A DNA stretch of 64,000 nucleotides. It comes from Cunninghamia lanceolata (Eukaryota; Streptophyta; Pinopsida; Cupressales; Cupressaceae). Under the pieces are notes generated by a model. The model saw only the letters and a list, made by a program, of their open reading frames with translations. It ran no database searches and was not told the DNA's origin. The stretch lies in assembly GCA_027924645.1 (NCBI GenBank), contig BSBN01000781.1, forward strand, positions 4,092,001 to 4,156,000, read 5' to 3'. The translations under genes were made by a program, and so were the position numbers. This document shows positions 13,701 to 23,554 of the stretch, piece after piece (within the stretch, counting starts at the first letter, position 1; each line of letters starts with the position of its first letter).

Positions 13701-15439
13701 CTCATACAGGGGATCAGGGCATATGCAACTACACCTTCTGCTGCTACTTCTTTCATGAACTGTTTGCCTTCCATCAGCATGACCTTCACTTCTTTGCCTT
13801 TAGACTTCTCCTCTTTCTCCTTCAATGGGAATAACGTTACTTCTTTGCCATCTTTAGTGATTTTATAGGTGTTTTTAACACCATCATGCTGTGCCTTCAG
13901 ATCATATTGCCATGGTCTACCAAACAAAAGGTTGCAAGCATCCATCTTGGTGATATCAAACAACAACTTATCCTTATATCCACCAATCTGAAACTCTACC
14001 CAAGCCTGCTCTTCTACAGTTGTCTGCTGACCTTGAGTAAGCCATGAGACTTTATATGGAGCTGGGTGAGGCAATCTCCTAAGCTTCAGCTTTACCACCA
14101 TTTCTTCAGACACAAAGTTCTCAGTAGAACCAGAATCAATCAAAACCTTACACGCCTTACCTCCTGCTTTGCAAGTGGTTCTGAAAAGGGACTTCCTCTG
14201 AGGGGCTTCTTTATCAGGTACCTTCATGGTAGTCACTGTTCTTCTCATCATCAGGGACTCTCCACTTTCTGGATATCCATAATTCTCAGGACCATTCACA
14301 CTCTGGAAATCATTAGGGCTTGTCCTACTTTGATTATCAGGTTCATTGACCAGATTTGTCCTCCTTTCTCCTGCTGAGCTTGTGGCCTTGTCTGGACATC
14401 TGCTGGCTATATGGCCTTCTTTGTTACAGTTGTAGCATCGGATGGATCCTCTGCCCTGGGATCTTCCTCTGAAGGGTCTTCTACCTCTGAAGTTTCCTTG
14501 CTGACTGAAATTCTCTCTCTGATTCTGACTATTGTTGCCCTTACTATTGTCCTGACTGGATTCTCCTTGATATCCCTGTCCATGTCCTCTGCCTCTGAAA
14601 GGACTTCTTCCACCTCTTTGTTGTCTTCCTCTTCCTCTGTTGTTTTGATCTTGTTTTCTCTTCATCTTTTCTTCCACTTTCAATGCCAACTGAAAGCTTT
14701 TCTGCACTGTATCTGGGTTATGCAGACTCAGATCTTCCTGAATATTAAACCTCAGTCCATTAAGGTATCTGGCTACCTTTTCCTCTTCACTTTCTTTCAC
14801 CTTGGTCTTCATACAGAGTTTCATGAACTCTTCTGTATATGAGCTGACATCTAGCTCCTTCTGCTTCAGGTTCTGCTTCCTCTTGTGTAACTGGATACTG
14901 TAATCCAAAGGAATATAAGCCTCCTTTACCAATTCCATCATCTTCTTCCATGTGGCAACTCTACGTTTTCCCTCCTGCACTCTATCATCCTGAACAAAGT
15001 TCCACCATGTCAAGGCAGCTTCTTTCATCTTTGACTGTGCTATCTTCACTCTCTGCTGTTCTGGTATCTCCTTTGTTACAAAGAAATTGTTCAAACAGTC
15101 TATCCATTCCATTACTGAATCAGGGTCCATCTTACCTGTAAATACTGGCAAATCCAGCTTCACATCCATGGTTCTCCTCTCCATGGCCTTGAGGGCGTTC
15201 AACAGCGGTCTCTGGTCTGCAGGAACGACCTCCTCGCTCCAATTAGGGATATCCTCTTCTTCCCTATCATCTTCTCTACCAGAACCTACCCTGCTCCTCA
15301 ACTTTGCTAACTCATCTTTCAACTCCTGATTCTGAGCCTTCACGGCCTTGCTTTCTGCAATCTGTTTCTTCACCAGAACTGCCAACTCAGCGTTGGTCAT
15401 CCTTGCTGGAACCTCAGATGTTCCTTCTTCGTCTGACAT
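10697..15439 (-). CDS. gag-pol: Gag-Pol polyprotein with chromodomain, intact (Ty3/gypsy chromovirus)
   Basis: This 1580-codon frame encodes all proteins for virus-like particle formation, reverse transcription and integration. Visible order: Gag capsid region (about residues 90-250); Arg/Gly-rich linker; CCHC zinc knuckle (335-348, CYNCNKEGHIASRC); aspartic protease (D435 in LIDSGSTENF); reverse transcriptase (D727, YLDD 789-792); RNase H (D940, E977, D1002); integrase with HHCC (1127-1167) and D1196, D1257, E1293; C-terminal chromodomain (about 1496-1542), which in this family steers integration to heterochromatin. The ATG at 15439 lies 48 bp after the LTR, just past the primer site. There is no stop or frameshift. 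The one odd residue is Ala762 in the RT motif MPFALSNAP, where the old relative at 53100-53170 has Gly. The last 24 codons are read from LTR sequence. Confidence 0.95.
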   Translation of the reverse strand: MSDEEGTSEVPARMTNAELAVLVKKQIAESKAVKAQNQELKDELAKLRSRVGSGREDDREEEDIPNWSEEVVPADQRPLLNALKAMERRTMDVKLDLPVFTGKMDPDSVMEWIDCLNNFFVTKEIPEQQRVKIAQSKMKEAALTWWNFVQDDRVQEGKRRVATWKKMMELVKEAYIPLDYSIQLHKRKQNLKQKELDVSSYTEEFMKLCMKTKVKESEEEKVARYLNGLRFNIQEDLSLHNPDTVQKSFQLALKVEEKMKRKQDQNNRGRGRQQRGGRSPFRGRGHGQGYQGESSQDNSKGNNSQNQRENFSQQGNFRGRRPFRGRSQGRGSIRCYNCNKEGHIASRCPDKATSSAGERRTNLVNEPDNQSRTSPNDFQSVNGPENYGYPESGESLMMRRTVTTMKVPDKEAPQRKSLFRTTCKAGGKACKVLIDSGSTENFVSEEMVVKLKLRRLPHPAPYKVSWLTQGQQTTVEEQAWVEFQIGGYKDKLLFDITKMDACNLLFGRPWQYDLKAQHDGVKNTYKITKDGKEVTLFPLKEKEEKSKGKEVKVMLMEGKQFMKEVAAEGVVAYALIPCMSVKQQQEAKKEKKPRLIDPAVQELLDKYKGVISEGMPRSLPPVRDISHCIDLIPGSTLPNKAAYKLTPEQNAEVARQIEELMNSGLIGKSLSPCAVPAVLAPKKEGTWRLCTDSRAINKITIRYRFPIPRIEDLLDCLGNAKYFTKIDLKSGYHQIRIRPGDEWKTAFKTNEGLYEWKVMPFALSNAPSTFMRLMNEVLKEFIGKFVIVYLDDILIFSNTREEHLRHIELVLKRLHEEKLMINLDKCLFMKQEITYLGFVISQGKLQMDKEKVSAILNWPTPQTMNEVRSFHGLATFYRKFIRGFSHICAPMLDTIKGGQKCRFVWTQGADDSFEALKRKVAQQPVLALPDFNKIFQVECDASHMAIGAVLSQEGRPIAFFSEKLNDAKKRYSSYDLEMYALVQSLKKWRHYLLPKEFIVFTDNQALSFINSQEKLNHRHMKWVETLQAFTFTLKHKKGVKNKVADALSRRVLTVNQIQLESVGIDSLKTMYESDADFGEIYQVCTSFGEKYHAEFSEFLIQDGLLFKGGQLCIPRCSMRLNIIKEKHCGAMAGHFGLDKTLDLVRRHYFWPKLQSDVRKFVETCVICQKAKGRSTNAGLYQPLPIPSRPWESISMDFVLGLPRTRRGFDSVFVVVDRFSKMAHFLPCKTTADASYIADLFFREIVRIHGLPLSIVSDRDVKFVGHFWRTLWRKLGTNLSFSSAYHPQTDGQTEVVNRSLGNLLRCLTKQHGEKWDNILSQAEFSYNDTVNRSTGKSPFQVVYGMHPRGILELRELPTADPVSADGEAFAEAIKEVHDQVKTQLQQTTLKYKEYADKRKKDVQFAVGDLVWVHLKKDRLPKGKYTKLMQKKVGPCQILQKHGQNAYEIQLPPDLGLSPIFNVCDLTPYKANPDADQDTLQDTVAEDIPQHDPPQIQQILDTRVVKQTRNKKYLEHLISWKGQPTSEAVWMTAEQIQKHGADLDTLISSGLEISSFGEYGAGAPAHDQDIGPHDDIHDQDIG
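10771..10780 (-). other. Polypurine tract
   Basis: TTTGGGGAGT (then A) directly precedes the 3' LTR on the element strand. It primes plus-strand DNA. GGGGAGTA before TGG recurs at 63320 and, in near form, at 55522. Confidence 0.85.
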
Positions 15440-15472
15440 CCTGCTTATCTTTTCCAGAAGATCCTAAACTTT

Positions 15473-15484
15473 GCTCTGATACCA
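15473..15484 (-). other. Primer binding site (initiator Met tRNA)
   Basis: TGGTATCAGAGC on the element strand, three bases inside the 5' LTR, is complementary to the 3' end of plant initiator Met tRNA. Confidence 0.9.
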
Positions 15485-16034
15485 CTATGATGCAGAGTGG
15501 AACGCAACGGAGGCTAACTAACAGGAAGGAGCTGCCAACAATACAAACAACCTGATAAAAATGTCTATCGGCTGAACATCATCATCATATTTCCTAAAGA
15601 CACCAACAGCATCATCACATTTCAACAGCATCATCATATTTCGGATGATCGCAAAAATCCTCCTGTCGACTATTATTTACCTCCTCCGTTTGTCGCCTAT
15701 CATCATCATCATGATAATCAACGGGCGCAAACATCCTCCGGTTGCACTGTTCATCGGGTGTCAAATACAAGCGGCATCATCATGATATTCAATATCACCT
15801 TCGTCAGCAGGATATCCAAATATCCGGTTGCTCCAAATATCCTGATGACGTTGCACTTCAACAACTTGCCTTCGCTGCTCCACTGCCCGACGATACAAGC
15901 AACAGCATCATGATATTGTTCATCCGGTTCCTCGAAACCTCCTGATGATGTTTCACGACTTTCTGCCGAGAGCCTTCGCCGATACTTAAACCCTTAGCGA
16001 CGACAGGGTCAATATGCATAAGGGGATATCTCAA

Positions 16035-16078
16035 TATCCTGATGACGATGACGTCATATCCTGATGACGATGACGTCA
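16035..16078 (-). repeat. 22-bp tandem duplication with TGACGTCA
   Basis: Two adjacent copies of ATATCCTGATGACGATGACG plus TC, each ending in the palindrome TGACGTCA (16049-16056, 16071-16078). They are also present in the other LTR (9667-9696). TGACGTCA is a classic bZIP-factor site. Confidence 0.7.
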
Positions 16079-16854
16079 CACATCATCCTGATGAACTCTT
16101 CAACACTTAGCCAAAAAAACTTAACTTTCACACCCGCATCTGCTAGCGATACACGGATGATGAGCTTCTCCGAGAGATGATCCTGACTGCGATATATACA
16201 CTGAGTATATATCCAACTCAAAACATCATGATGCACTTGCAACATGCAAACTTCAACAACTTCACGACCCGATCCTGATGGCGATGCATTCGCAGATGAC
16301 GATGCGTCTCGTTCCGACTGGAAACGCACATGCAGGCTCCTGTGTATCCTTCTACTGCATGTAAGCACTCCGAACCACTCTATTTCACAAAGATCATGTG
16401 ACGACCGGGCCGGATCACCTTCAAACCAAAATCTAACAACTTATCTTCTAGACCTAGCACATGAGGATGCTAGGCTGATTCACAGCATGCTCCTAACTGA
16501 TCTCCTGAACAATGCAATGCATAAACATAAAACACAAATGCAACCTAAGCTATGATACAGGATCATTCCACCGATTTGCAGGATCAACCGGTGGAAGGGT
16601 TGAAAGTGCCCATTAACTTGCAAACAGAAAAGAAATCAACACAAATACAACTGATCAACTCAAATACTGCAAAAGATGAGATCTTATTCACTTGAGATTC
16701 AAAAGTCCTGCTTTTACAATTCTGCTTCACACTATCTGAACTGATCTCCAGTACAACATATCACCAGTACTACTCTCCTGAACATAACCTCTATCAAACT
16801 CAATATGAACTATCAATATGAACTCAATGTATCTAAACCCTAACAGATCGAAGG

Positions 16855-16930
16855 TATATATAACAAATCCTTCGAGTACTACTAACTTCACTTCCCAGCG
16901 GCTGGGAGCTTCCAAGCGGCTGGGAGAGAG
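16855..16930 (-). promoter_or_regulatory. Core promoter: paired CCCAGCCGC boxes plus TATA
   Basis: On the element strand, CCCAGCCGCTTGG and CCCAGCCGCTGGG lie about 19 bp apart. They are followed by TATATATA at 16862-16855. The same arrangement occurs in the 3' LTR (10473-10548) and, with variant spacing, in the Gag-only element (59837-59910). Promoter function is inferred. Confidence 0.6.
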
Positions 16931-17151
16931 GACAACTCAGACTATCTTATCCCGATCTCTAACTGCCTACACATACTCCTATGCTGATCTATTACATCGC
17001 ATCGGTCCAGTGGACCTTATTACATGATAAAGTCAAACATACTAAAAATAGCCTACTGCCCTGTCATCATGCTGATAACTATCCTATATCCTGATCATGT
17101 ATGTCATCATGCGGACCTATATCCTGATCATGTGTGGGTGCTCCTGCACCA

Positions 17152-17198
17152 CCTGTTTTGCCAAGTCAAAATGGGGCGTGTTGTGTAACCACACAACA
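17152..17198 (-). mobile_element. Giant LTR copy B, 5' tip
   Basis: These first 47 bp of LTR B are separated from the rest by the young chromovirus. The LTR terminus is a hairpin, TGTTGTG-n6-CACAACA (17179-17198). It starts with TG and is adjacent to the end of the gag-pol region, so B is a 3' LTR. Confidence 0.8.
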
Positions 17199-18056
17199 AC
17201 TTGCCACCAAAGAAAACAAACAAATTCTAGTGATTCAAGTGATGTGATCACATTCATCCATATTATTCTAATTCTTTCTAAGCATAAGCATCATTATCTT
17301 CTGAATGATAAAAGTTCATCATGGTAACAATGCTAACAAAGGATCATGTGTGTGCAAATGATTAATTATCTTCATCTTGAAAGCAAGTTCAAAACATAAA
17401 TAACTGGTGTTAAACTACGTAGTTGGAGATCATCCCTCATAGTCGACCTGGCTAGAGCCTTGCTGCCAGCAGGCATCTATAGCCCCGACAAGGTTATCTA
17501 TACAATCTCCCTAAGTAGAGCCCCACTACCAGCAGGTGTTCATAGCCCTGGTAGAGTTACTTAGATGGCCTAATTTTATTTCTTTTCTGATTTTTCTTTT
17601 AAATTTGTATTTGATATCATCATGTCAGCTCATTTATACAAGGTATAGTCACTTGCAGCTTTAGGTTGGAGATTGTATTGGTAGCAAGGGAGTCCCTTTA
17701 GATTTTTCACTTAACACCTATACTTGTGTATTCAACAAACCCAAGGTTGTTAGGTGTTTCATTGTGATTGATTCACTTTGATCAAGAACAAGCACCCTGA
17801 TGAAAGATATCACAGACCTGATCATGAATACTTCTTAGACATGAATCACAACCTATGTCTAAATCTAATCTCATCACTTGAATCCTAACAATTTGTTATT
17901 TTTCTATGGTGATGAGGTGCATCATCTTGACTAACCAAAACAAAAGCTCAACCAAAACAAAACAAAACAAGACAAAGACAAATAAACAACAAAACACAAC
18001 TGTACAAGCAACTATACAAATGTACAATATGATACACATGACTGTCATGAAGTCAC
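17199..18056 (-). other. 3' untranslated part of giant element
   Basis: This is non-coding sequence between the integrase stop and LTR B. It has a short imperfect duplication around 17440-17570 (TAGAGCC...CCAGCAGG...AGCCC). The last bases before the LTR, TTTGGTGGCAAGT, are the only candidate polypurine tract, and a weak one. I see no reading frame. Confidence 0.5.
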
Positions 18057-19961
18057 TTAGACTTGAAAATAATGTTTGAGGAATTGTCCATTGATTGGCA
18101 ATGGGACATCCTCACCTGTCAGGTTCTTAAGCCTATAAGTGTTGTCTCCTAATATCTCATAAATTTGAAAGGGACCTATCCATAATCTGTCAAATTTGCC
18201 ATGGTCACCTTTCCTCTCATGGGCTTTATCCCACATCAGGACTAAATCAGATATCCTGAAGGCTTTAACTTTGGCTCTCTTGTCAAACCAGTGTTTGACA
18301 ACAGCCTGATGTTTTACAAATTGGTCAATTGCTTGACTTTTTTTCTCTTCTAGGTGCATCAGCTGAAGCAACCTGACTTCTTGTCTATTGTCTATGCCTA
18401 GGTACTCTTGGGCAAACTGCAAAGTAGGAATTTTCAAGTTAACAGGGAGGATAGGATCCACCCCATATACTAGTTGGAAAGGTGAGTTTCCTAGTGCAGT
18501 TTTCATTCTAGTTCTGTCTACCCATAAGGCATATTTCAGAAATGAGTTCCATTCCCTAGGGTTCTTTTCTATTAATTTTCTTATGATATTCAGCAAATTT
18601 TTATTGGTGGATTCTGCTAATCCATTCCCTTGGGGATAATAGTTGGATGAGAACTTGAGTATGATCCCATGATCAAAAGCCCATCTTGACAATTTGGTTG
18701 AAGTGAAGGCAGAACCATTATCACTTACCAAAGCATATGGAGTTCCATACCTAGTAACAATGTTGCTTTCCAAAAATTTAATAACATTATCTGCAGTACA
18801 AGTCTTGTTGCTGACAGCTTTAGTCCATCTGGTACAATAGTCAGTAATTGTTAAGACATACCTATGGCCTGAGGAGGATGGAGGATTAATTGGTCCTATG
18901 AAGTCCATGCCCCATTGTGCGAATGGGCGCTCTTTCATCACTGGCTGCAAGGGTTGAGCAGCATATTTCTCTCTATCGACAGCAACCTGACATATATGAC
19001 AACATTTAACATGATCAGCTGTATCCTTAAAGATTGTAGGCCAATAATATCCTGCTTTGAGGATTGCATGTGTTGTGGCCAGGGCTGATCCATGTGCTAT
19101 TTCAAACTTGTCATGTAATTCTGATAAAACCTTATTTGCTTCTGGCTTTTCTAAGCATCTCAGATATATTCCTTCATAATTCTTCTTGAACAGGATTCCT
19201 CCCTTCATCATATATTTTTGTGACCTTATCTTCAAGGCTCTCCTCTGTGAAGCTTGCATTTTGGGAGGACATCTTCTAGTAATCAGAATGTGCCTGATAT
19301 CTGAATACCATTCTTTATTGTCCTTTGTATTGATTACATATTGTTGACTTGTAATGTTTGGATCAATTTTAGATATCATCTGGCTTAAGGCCTGTCCTCT
19401 TACCAGCTTCATTGGTGTAATTTCCATGTCATACTCTTGTAATACAGTAATCCACTTGGCTCTTTTCTCCCTAGGCTCACTCTGCATTAGCAGTATCTTC
19501 ACTGCTGCATCAGGCACTACTGCAATCACTTTGCTTCTTAGTATGTAATGCCTAAACTTCTTTACTGCCCTGACTAATGCAAGTGCTTGTCTTTCAACAT
19601 CCACATATCTTAGTTCAACATCCTTGAAAGGACAGCTCATGAAAGCTATTGGTTTTTCTTCTTTTTTCTCATTCCTTTGAGTCAATACTGCTGCAGAGGT
19701 ATGTTCTGAGGCAAATGAATAAATGTTGAAGTCCTTTGTGTAATCTAGACTAATGAGGACAGGAGCATCTGATATGGCTTTCTTTATGTCTTCAAAAGCA
19801 GCCTTGGCCTCTGCTGTCCACTCAATCTTGGCATCTTTTTTCAGCATAGCATTTAGTGGTCTGACTATTTCTGCAAAACCAGTGATGAATTTTCTTACAA
19901 AGTTAATCTTACCAAAGTAAGACTTAAGTTCCTTTTTGCTTCCAGGGAGTTGTATTTTCAT
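18057..19961 (-). CDS. pol: RNase H and integrase part of giant element pol
   Basis: An open 634-codon stretch. It opens with the RT connection region (SKKELKSYFGKINFVRKF), followed by a conventional RNase H. Integrase follows with its zinc-binding H...H...CCHIC region and the catalytic triad in WGMDFIGPI, VSDNGSAFTS and GNGLAESTNKN. The PQGNGLAEST form is typical of the Athila/Tat/Ogre branch, and no chromodomain follows. The piece is separated from the preceding RT exon-like piece by a small frameshift near 19960, so it was one polyprotein. The stop lies 0.86 kb before LTR B. Confidence 0.85.
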   Translation of the reverse strand: MKIQLPGSKKELKSYFGKINFVRKFITGFAEIVRPLNAMLKKDAKIEWTAEAKAAFEDIKKAISDAPVLISLDYTKDFNIYSFASEHTSAAVLTQRNEKKEEKPIAFMSCPFKDVELRYVDVERQALALVRAVKKFRHYILRSKVIAVVPDAAVKILLMQSEPREKRAKWITVLQEYDMEITPMKLVRGQALSQMISKIDPNITSQQYVINTKDNKEWYSDIRHILITRRCPPKMQASQRRALKIRSQKYMMKGGILFKKNYEGIYLRCLEKPEANKVLSELHDKFEIAHGSALATTHAILKAGYYWPTIFKDTADHVKCCHICQVAVDREKYAAQPLQPVMKERPFAQWGMDFIGPINPPSSSGHRYVLTITDYCTRWTKAVSNKTCTADNVIKFLESNIVTRYGTPYALVSDNGSAFTSTKLSRWAFDHGIILKFSSNYYPQGNGLAESTNKNLLNIIRKLIEKNPREWNSFLKYALWVDRTRMKTALGNSPFQLVYGVDPILPVNLKIPTLQFAQEYLGIDNRQEVRLLQLMHLEEKKSQAIDQFVKHQAVVKHWFDKRAKVKAFRISDLVLMWDKAHERKGDHGKFDRLWIGPFQIYEILGDNTYRLKNLTGEDVPLPINGQFLKHYFQV

Positions 19962-20203
19962 GACTCCACTCTGGCAGGATCAATGATGATCTCGTCTTCA
20001 GTTATTAAATGGCCTAATAGTTTGCCTGTTGTTACCCCAAATATGCATTTCTTGGGGTTCAAGGATATTCCATACTCTTCACATTTCTTCAGCACATTTC
20101 TGAGATCTGTTACATGGTTCTCCCTTTCTTTGGAGAATACTGTCAAGTCATCCATGTAGATGACTATACACTTTCCTATTAAGCCTCTGAAGGCTATGTC
20201 CAT
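19958..20203 (-). pseudogene. pol: RT C-terminal part of giant element
   Basis: It contains the RT active site YMDDLTVFSKE and the conserved region LNPKKCIFGVTTGKLLGH. A TGA precedes it (20204-20206, likely a former CGA). It overlaps the next piece by a few bases in another frame, which indicates a one- or two-base indel near 19960. It is functionally part of the same polymerase. Confidence 0.85.
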
Positions 20204-20206
20204 TGC

Positions 20207-21817
20207 TCACTGGAATGTAGCTCCAGCATTTATAAGTCCAAATGGCATACGTCTATATGCAAATATTCCCCACTTAGTGGTGAAGGCAGTTTTTAATCTG
20301 TCAACCTTATCAACCATCACTTGGTTGTATCCTGAGAAACCGTCTAGGAAGGACATCATCTTAGCTCCATTTACAATTTGCAGAACTTCATCTAATGATG
20401 GTAAGGGATAATAATCCTTCTCTGATGCTTTGTTCAGATTCCTAAAATCTACACATAGCCTGATGTCTCCATTCTTCTTTCTAACTGGGACTAGATTGGC
20501 CACCCAAGTGGAGTGTCTTACAGGGAAGATTATCCTGGCATTTAACAACTTCTTGACTTCTTCAAAAATTATTGGTTCAAGCAAAGCATTGACTGGTCTT
20601 TGCTTCTGTTTGAAAGGTTTAGCATCTGGCTTGAGGGGTATAGTGTGAGTTATGACTGATGTGTCATATGTCTTCAATTCATCATATGTCCAGGCAATAA
20701 CATGCATATAATCTTTGAGAGCTTGAGTTATTCCTTTTAACTCTTCTGGTGTGCAAACTTTACCTATCAAGACATTTCTTTTGTCTTCATTTTGTCCAAT
20801 ATTCACTTGTGAATACTGACCTCCATCAGCTTTGGGAAGATCCTTCTGTTTCAGCATATTATCCAAATCAAAAGCTCTTTCTAATTCAATCACACCTTTG
20901 GGAATCCTGTTGCTAGGCAACTCTAATATTTCATCTCCTTCCCAAACTGGATCTTCCATACTGTTCTCATCTATGATCTGAGCATCAAATATATCCCTGT
21001 TAGAAATGAAATCAAGAATATGCTGATCATCGTCGAAGACCTGGAGATTAGTAACATTATCAGGTACTGATGGTACGGATACTAGCTCTACTGAAAATCT
21101 CTTTAGACCTGATATAGATAATGGCTCCAGTGTACTAGCAGCCTGGGCAAGTGCATCTGCCCTATGATTATGTTCTCTAGGAATGTGGGTGATATTAAAT
21201 GCATCAAAATCTTCAATCAAATCCCACACTCTGTGTCTATAATTTGACAATCTCTTATAATTGCAAGAGTAGATTCCTCTTACCTGTCTGACAACTAATT
21301 CTAAATCTCCAAAGACATGCAAAATTTTTACCTTCTTCTTGAGAGCAAATAGTATCCCATGAATTAGAGCTTCATACTTTGTCACATTATTAGTGCAGGG
21401 GAACTGTAATTTGTATGCAGCTAAGTAGGATTTTCCTGATGGGTCAATAAGATCAATTCCTACTCTAGCTCCTTGTTTGGACTTGGATCCATCAAATCTT
21501 AGGATCCAGGACTTATCTTTACCCAGAGGCTTAGCTGAACCTTCTCTTTTCTTTGTAGCTCTAGCTACTGCTCCACCTAATATCCACTTTAGTTTAGGAA
21601 TTTCAGTATCTTTGGACTTCACCTTTTCTTTCTTCTGTGAAAATGACCCCTTCCTTTTCTTCCCAACATTAGGAGGATGATTCTCTGGATCTGGTACTAT
21701 ATGTCTTTTTAAAATGTGTAAACAGAGTGAGCATGTGGTCTCTGAATGAGGTGCCTCATGTAACCTACACCAACCTTCAGTTAGTGCATCCTGTGGATGC
21801 CTCTTTTGTTTTATCAT
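20207..21817 (-). CDS. pol: Extra RNase H plus RT N-terminal part of giant element
   Basis: A 536-codon stretch. It starts with a zinc-knuckle-like motif (WCRLHEAPHSETTCSLC) and a basic region. Next comes a full second RNase H: WILRFDGSKS (Asp), TKYEALIHG (Glu), LHVFGDLELV (Asp) and HNHRADALAQ (His/Asp). This is the plant/archaeal-type domain known from Tat/Ogre elements. The RT fingers follow (RLCVDFRNLNKA, FLDGFSGYNQV, MPFGLINAGATFQ). The second RNase H therefore lies upstream of RT, while the conventional one lies downstream. In Ogre and Retand, as I recall them, the extra domain is downstream. Confidence 0.85.
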   Translation of the reverse strand: MIKQKRHPQDALTEGWCRLHEAPHSETTCSLCLHILKRHIVPDPENHPPNVGKKRKGSFSQKKEKVKSKDTEIPKLKWILGGAVARATKKREGSAKPLGKDKSWILRFDGSKSKQGARVGIDLIDPSGKSYLAAYKLQFPCTNNVTKYEALIHGILFALKKKVKILHVFGDLELVVRQVRGIYSCNYKRLSNYRHRVWDLIEDFDAFNITHIPREHNHRADALAQAASTLEPLSISGLKRFSVELVSVPSVPDNVTNLQVFDDDQHILDFISNRDIFDAQIIDENSMEDPVWEGDEILELPSNRIPKGVIELERAFDLDNMLKQKDLPKADGGQYSQVNIGQNEDKRNVLIGKVCTPEELKGITQALKDYMHVIAWTYDELKTYDTSVITHTIPLKPDAKPFKQKQRPVNALLEPIIFEEVKKLLNARIIFPVRHSTWVANLVPVRKKNGDIRLCVDFRNLNKASEKDYYPLPSLDEVLQIVNGAKMMSFLDGFSGYNQVMVDKVDRLKTAFTTKWGIFAYRRMPFGLINAGATFQ

Positions 21818-21982
21818 CTTCTTAATTTCTCATGATAAAAACTCTTCAAATTTGGTCAGGTTACTACCTCTGTCTTCATCAGACAGTTCATAATCTGACT
21901 CCATAAAACAATCACTTCCTGGAGTGATCTCTTCTTTCTTCTTAACATTTATCTGGTCATTCACCAGAATTTCTTCTGTTCT

Positions 21983-22363
21983 CTATACATGACCTTCATC
22001 ATGATTCGTCACCTTCTCTGTGGTTCCTGCAGAAAACAAACAAGAATCAGAATCACTGTCATTTTCACTATCTGATGAACTTACCTCAGAATATGATGGT
22101 GATGCCTCACTGCATGTGTGCTCCAGCATTATCATATCTAAGCATGTTTCAGAAGTTTTTTCTGAGTGTGCTTCGTGGTGTAATCTGCACCAACCGTCAA
22201 TCAGAATGTCATAAACATGAATATTTAACAACTGACAACGTTTTATCTGTTTGGATAGATGTATCTCAAAGTTTCTAAAGCGATCTATTTCATTCTTGTT
22301 CTCAAAATTACTATCGGGTTCTATAACTGGCACGTCTTCATGATGATGATGAAAGTCAAGCAT
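21983..22363 (-). pseudogene. Protease-RT linker segment of giant element
   Basis: A 126-codon stretch between protease and the extra RNase H, continuous in sense with its neighbours through TAG/TGA stops. It contains WCRLHHEAHSEKTSETC, a repeat of the zinc-binding pattern seen in late Gag and at the start of the next segment. The rest is Ser/Asp/Glu-rich. The role is unknown. Confidence 0.6.
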
Positions 22364-22387
22364 TAGGATCTCTTCTATCCTTACAGT

Positions 22388-23554
22388 CTATGGTCTAATG
22401 GCATAAACTCCAGGTTCAACATTTACATACATTATCTCATTTGTTTTGTTATATTCAGTGATCATGTGTTTCATTCTAGGTTCAGCATCTATTCTTATCT
22501 GATTAGGTATACCTTTCCAAGGCAACCACATATGACTGAAGTCAGTAGACATATATCCATTCAACATTTTTGACCAGTCTCTGCTAAGCAGCATCCCATA
22601 TGTGTCAGGAATGTCAACTACCTGGATATCAATGTAATATTGGATCCTAGGATCAGATGCTAGCTGCATGTGTATATGAGTCAGTTCACCTATCACACTC
22701 ACTTCTGTCTTATCTAGTTGTGTCACCTTCTTTAGGGATTTAGTAGGATGTAGTCCTAAAGCATTGCATATAGACAAGGGCATCACATTTGTAGAGGCAC
22801 CTGAATCCACCAGACAGTTGTGTAAATTCTTGCTAAACATCCTTATGGTAAGGAGGAAAGGTGGTGACTTAGTCTTATCTCGGTATAATGTCATATGTGA
22901 GGTTTCTGCAGCTTGGACAGTAGCTGGCACTTTAGGCTTGGAATTATTATCTCTAGCAGCATGATCTTTACTACTAGACTGACCTGGGGAATGAATATCC
23001 TCTTTAGGGGCAGGATCATCCAGTGATTTCATAAATGCCTTCTTGATCACAGGGGTTTTCAATAACTCTGATAAAGACAGGCTAATCTTTATCTTTTTCA
23101 TCTCATCTGCCAAGTATGTAACAAGTTTATTAGACTCATGAGGTAAGCTAACAGCCTTTGATGCTGTATTCTGAGGTGATAGATATTGAGCATTTATCTT
23201 AGGAAACCCCGGATTGTTACTTGCTTTGGGATCTGGAGGTGTGTTGAAATTGTTTGGAGGTAGAGATGATGTCAATGGACCAGTAGGTCTGTTGGCACTA
23301 CTTCTCAAGTTATAGTTATGCTTACCAGGATATTGTTGCTGGTATGCATGCACCTCCTCATGTTTAGTGGAAGGTTCATTCTCATCTTCAAAAGGGAAGA
23401 CATAATTTGACTCAAAGGCTAAAGCAGATTCTTCACATGCTTGTGAACCATTCTGATAATCAGTATAACTTTCTAGTACTAGGGCTAAATCATATCCACA
23501 AGGAACTATTTCATTACCTTCTACCTGAGGTGGATTCCCTGCAGTATTAGACAC
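22388..23554 (-). pseudogene. gag-pol: Gag C-terminus and aspartic protease of giant element
   Basis: A 388-codon open stretch. The first half is Pro/Asn-rich Gag tail. The second half holds the retropepsin active site CLVDSGASTNVMPLS and a downstream hydrophobic MLLSRDW region. It ends at a TAG before the linker segment. The first codon shown is only the start of the open stretch; the real polyprotein starts in Gag. Confidence 0.75.

Larger units (their letters stand above)
9106..17151 (-). mobile_element. Complete young Ty3/gypsy chromovirus
   Basis: This 8046-bp element is inserted in giant LTR B. Both LTRs are 1664 bp and differ at about seven positions, all transitions by eye. The 5-bp target duplication is CCTGT (9101-9105 and 17152-17156). 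The element contains an initiator-Met primer site, a purine tract and one uninterrupted gag-pol frame. Removing it joins 9105 to 17157 and restores the flank seen uninterrupted in copy C near 32380. It is the only element in the window that looks complete and intact, so it is the youngest event and possibly autonomous. Confidence 0.95.
15488..17151 (-). repeat. 5' LTR of young chromovirus
   Basis: Nearly identical to 9106-10769. In element direction it runs U3 (from 17151) with paired CCCAGCCGC boxes, a TATATATA box, then a long transcribed part with repeated TCATCAGGATAT and TGACGTCA, ending CTGCATCA. Confidence 0.95.
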
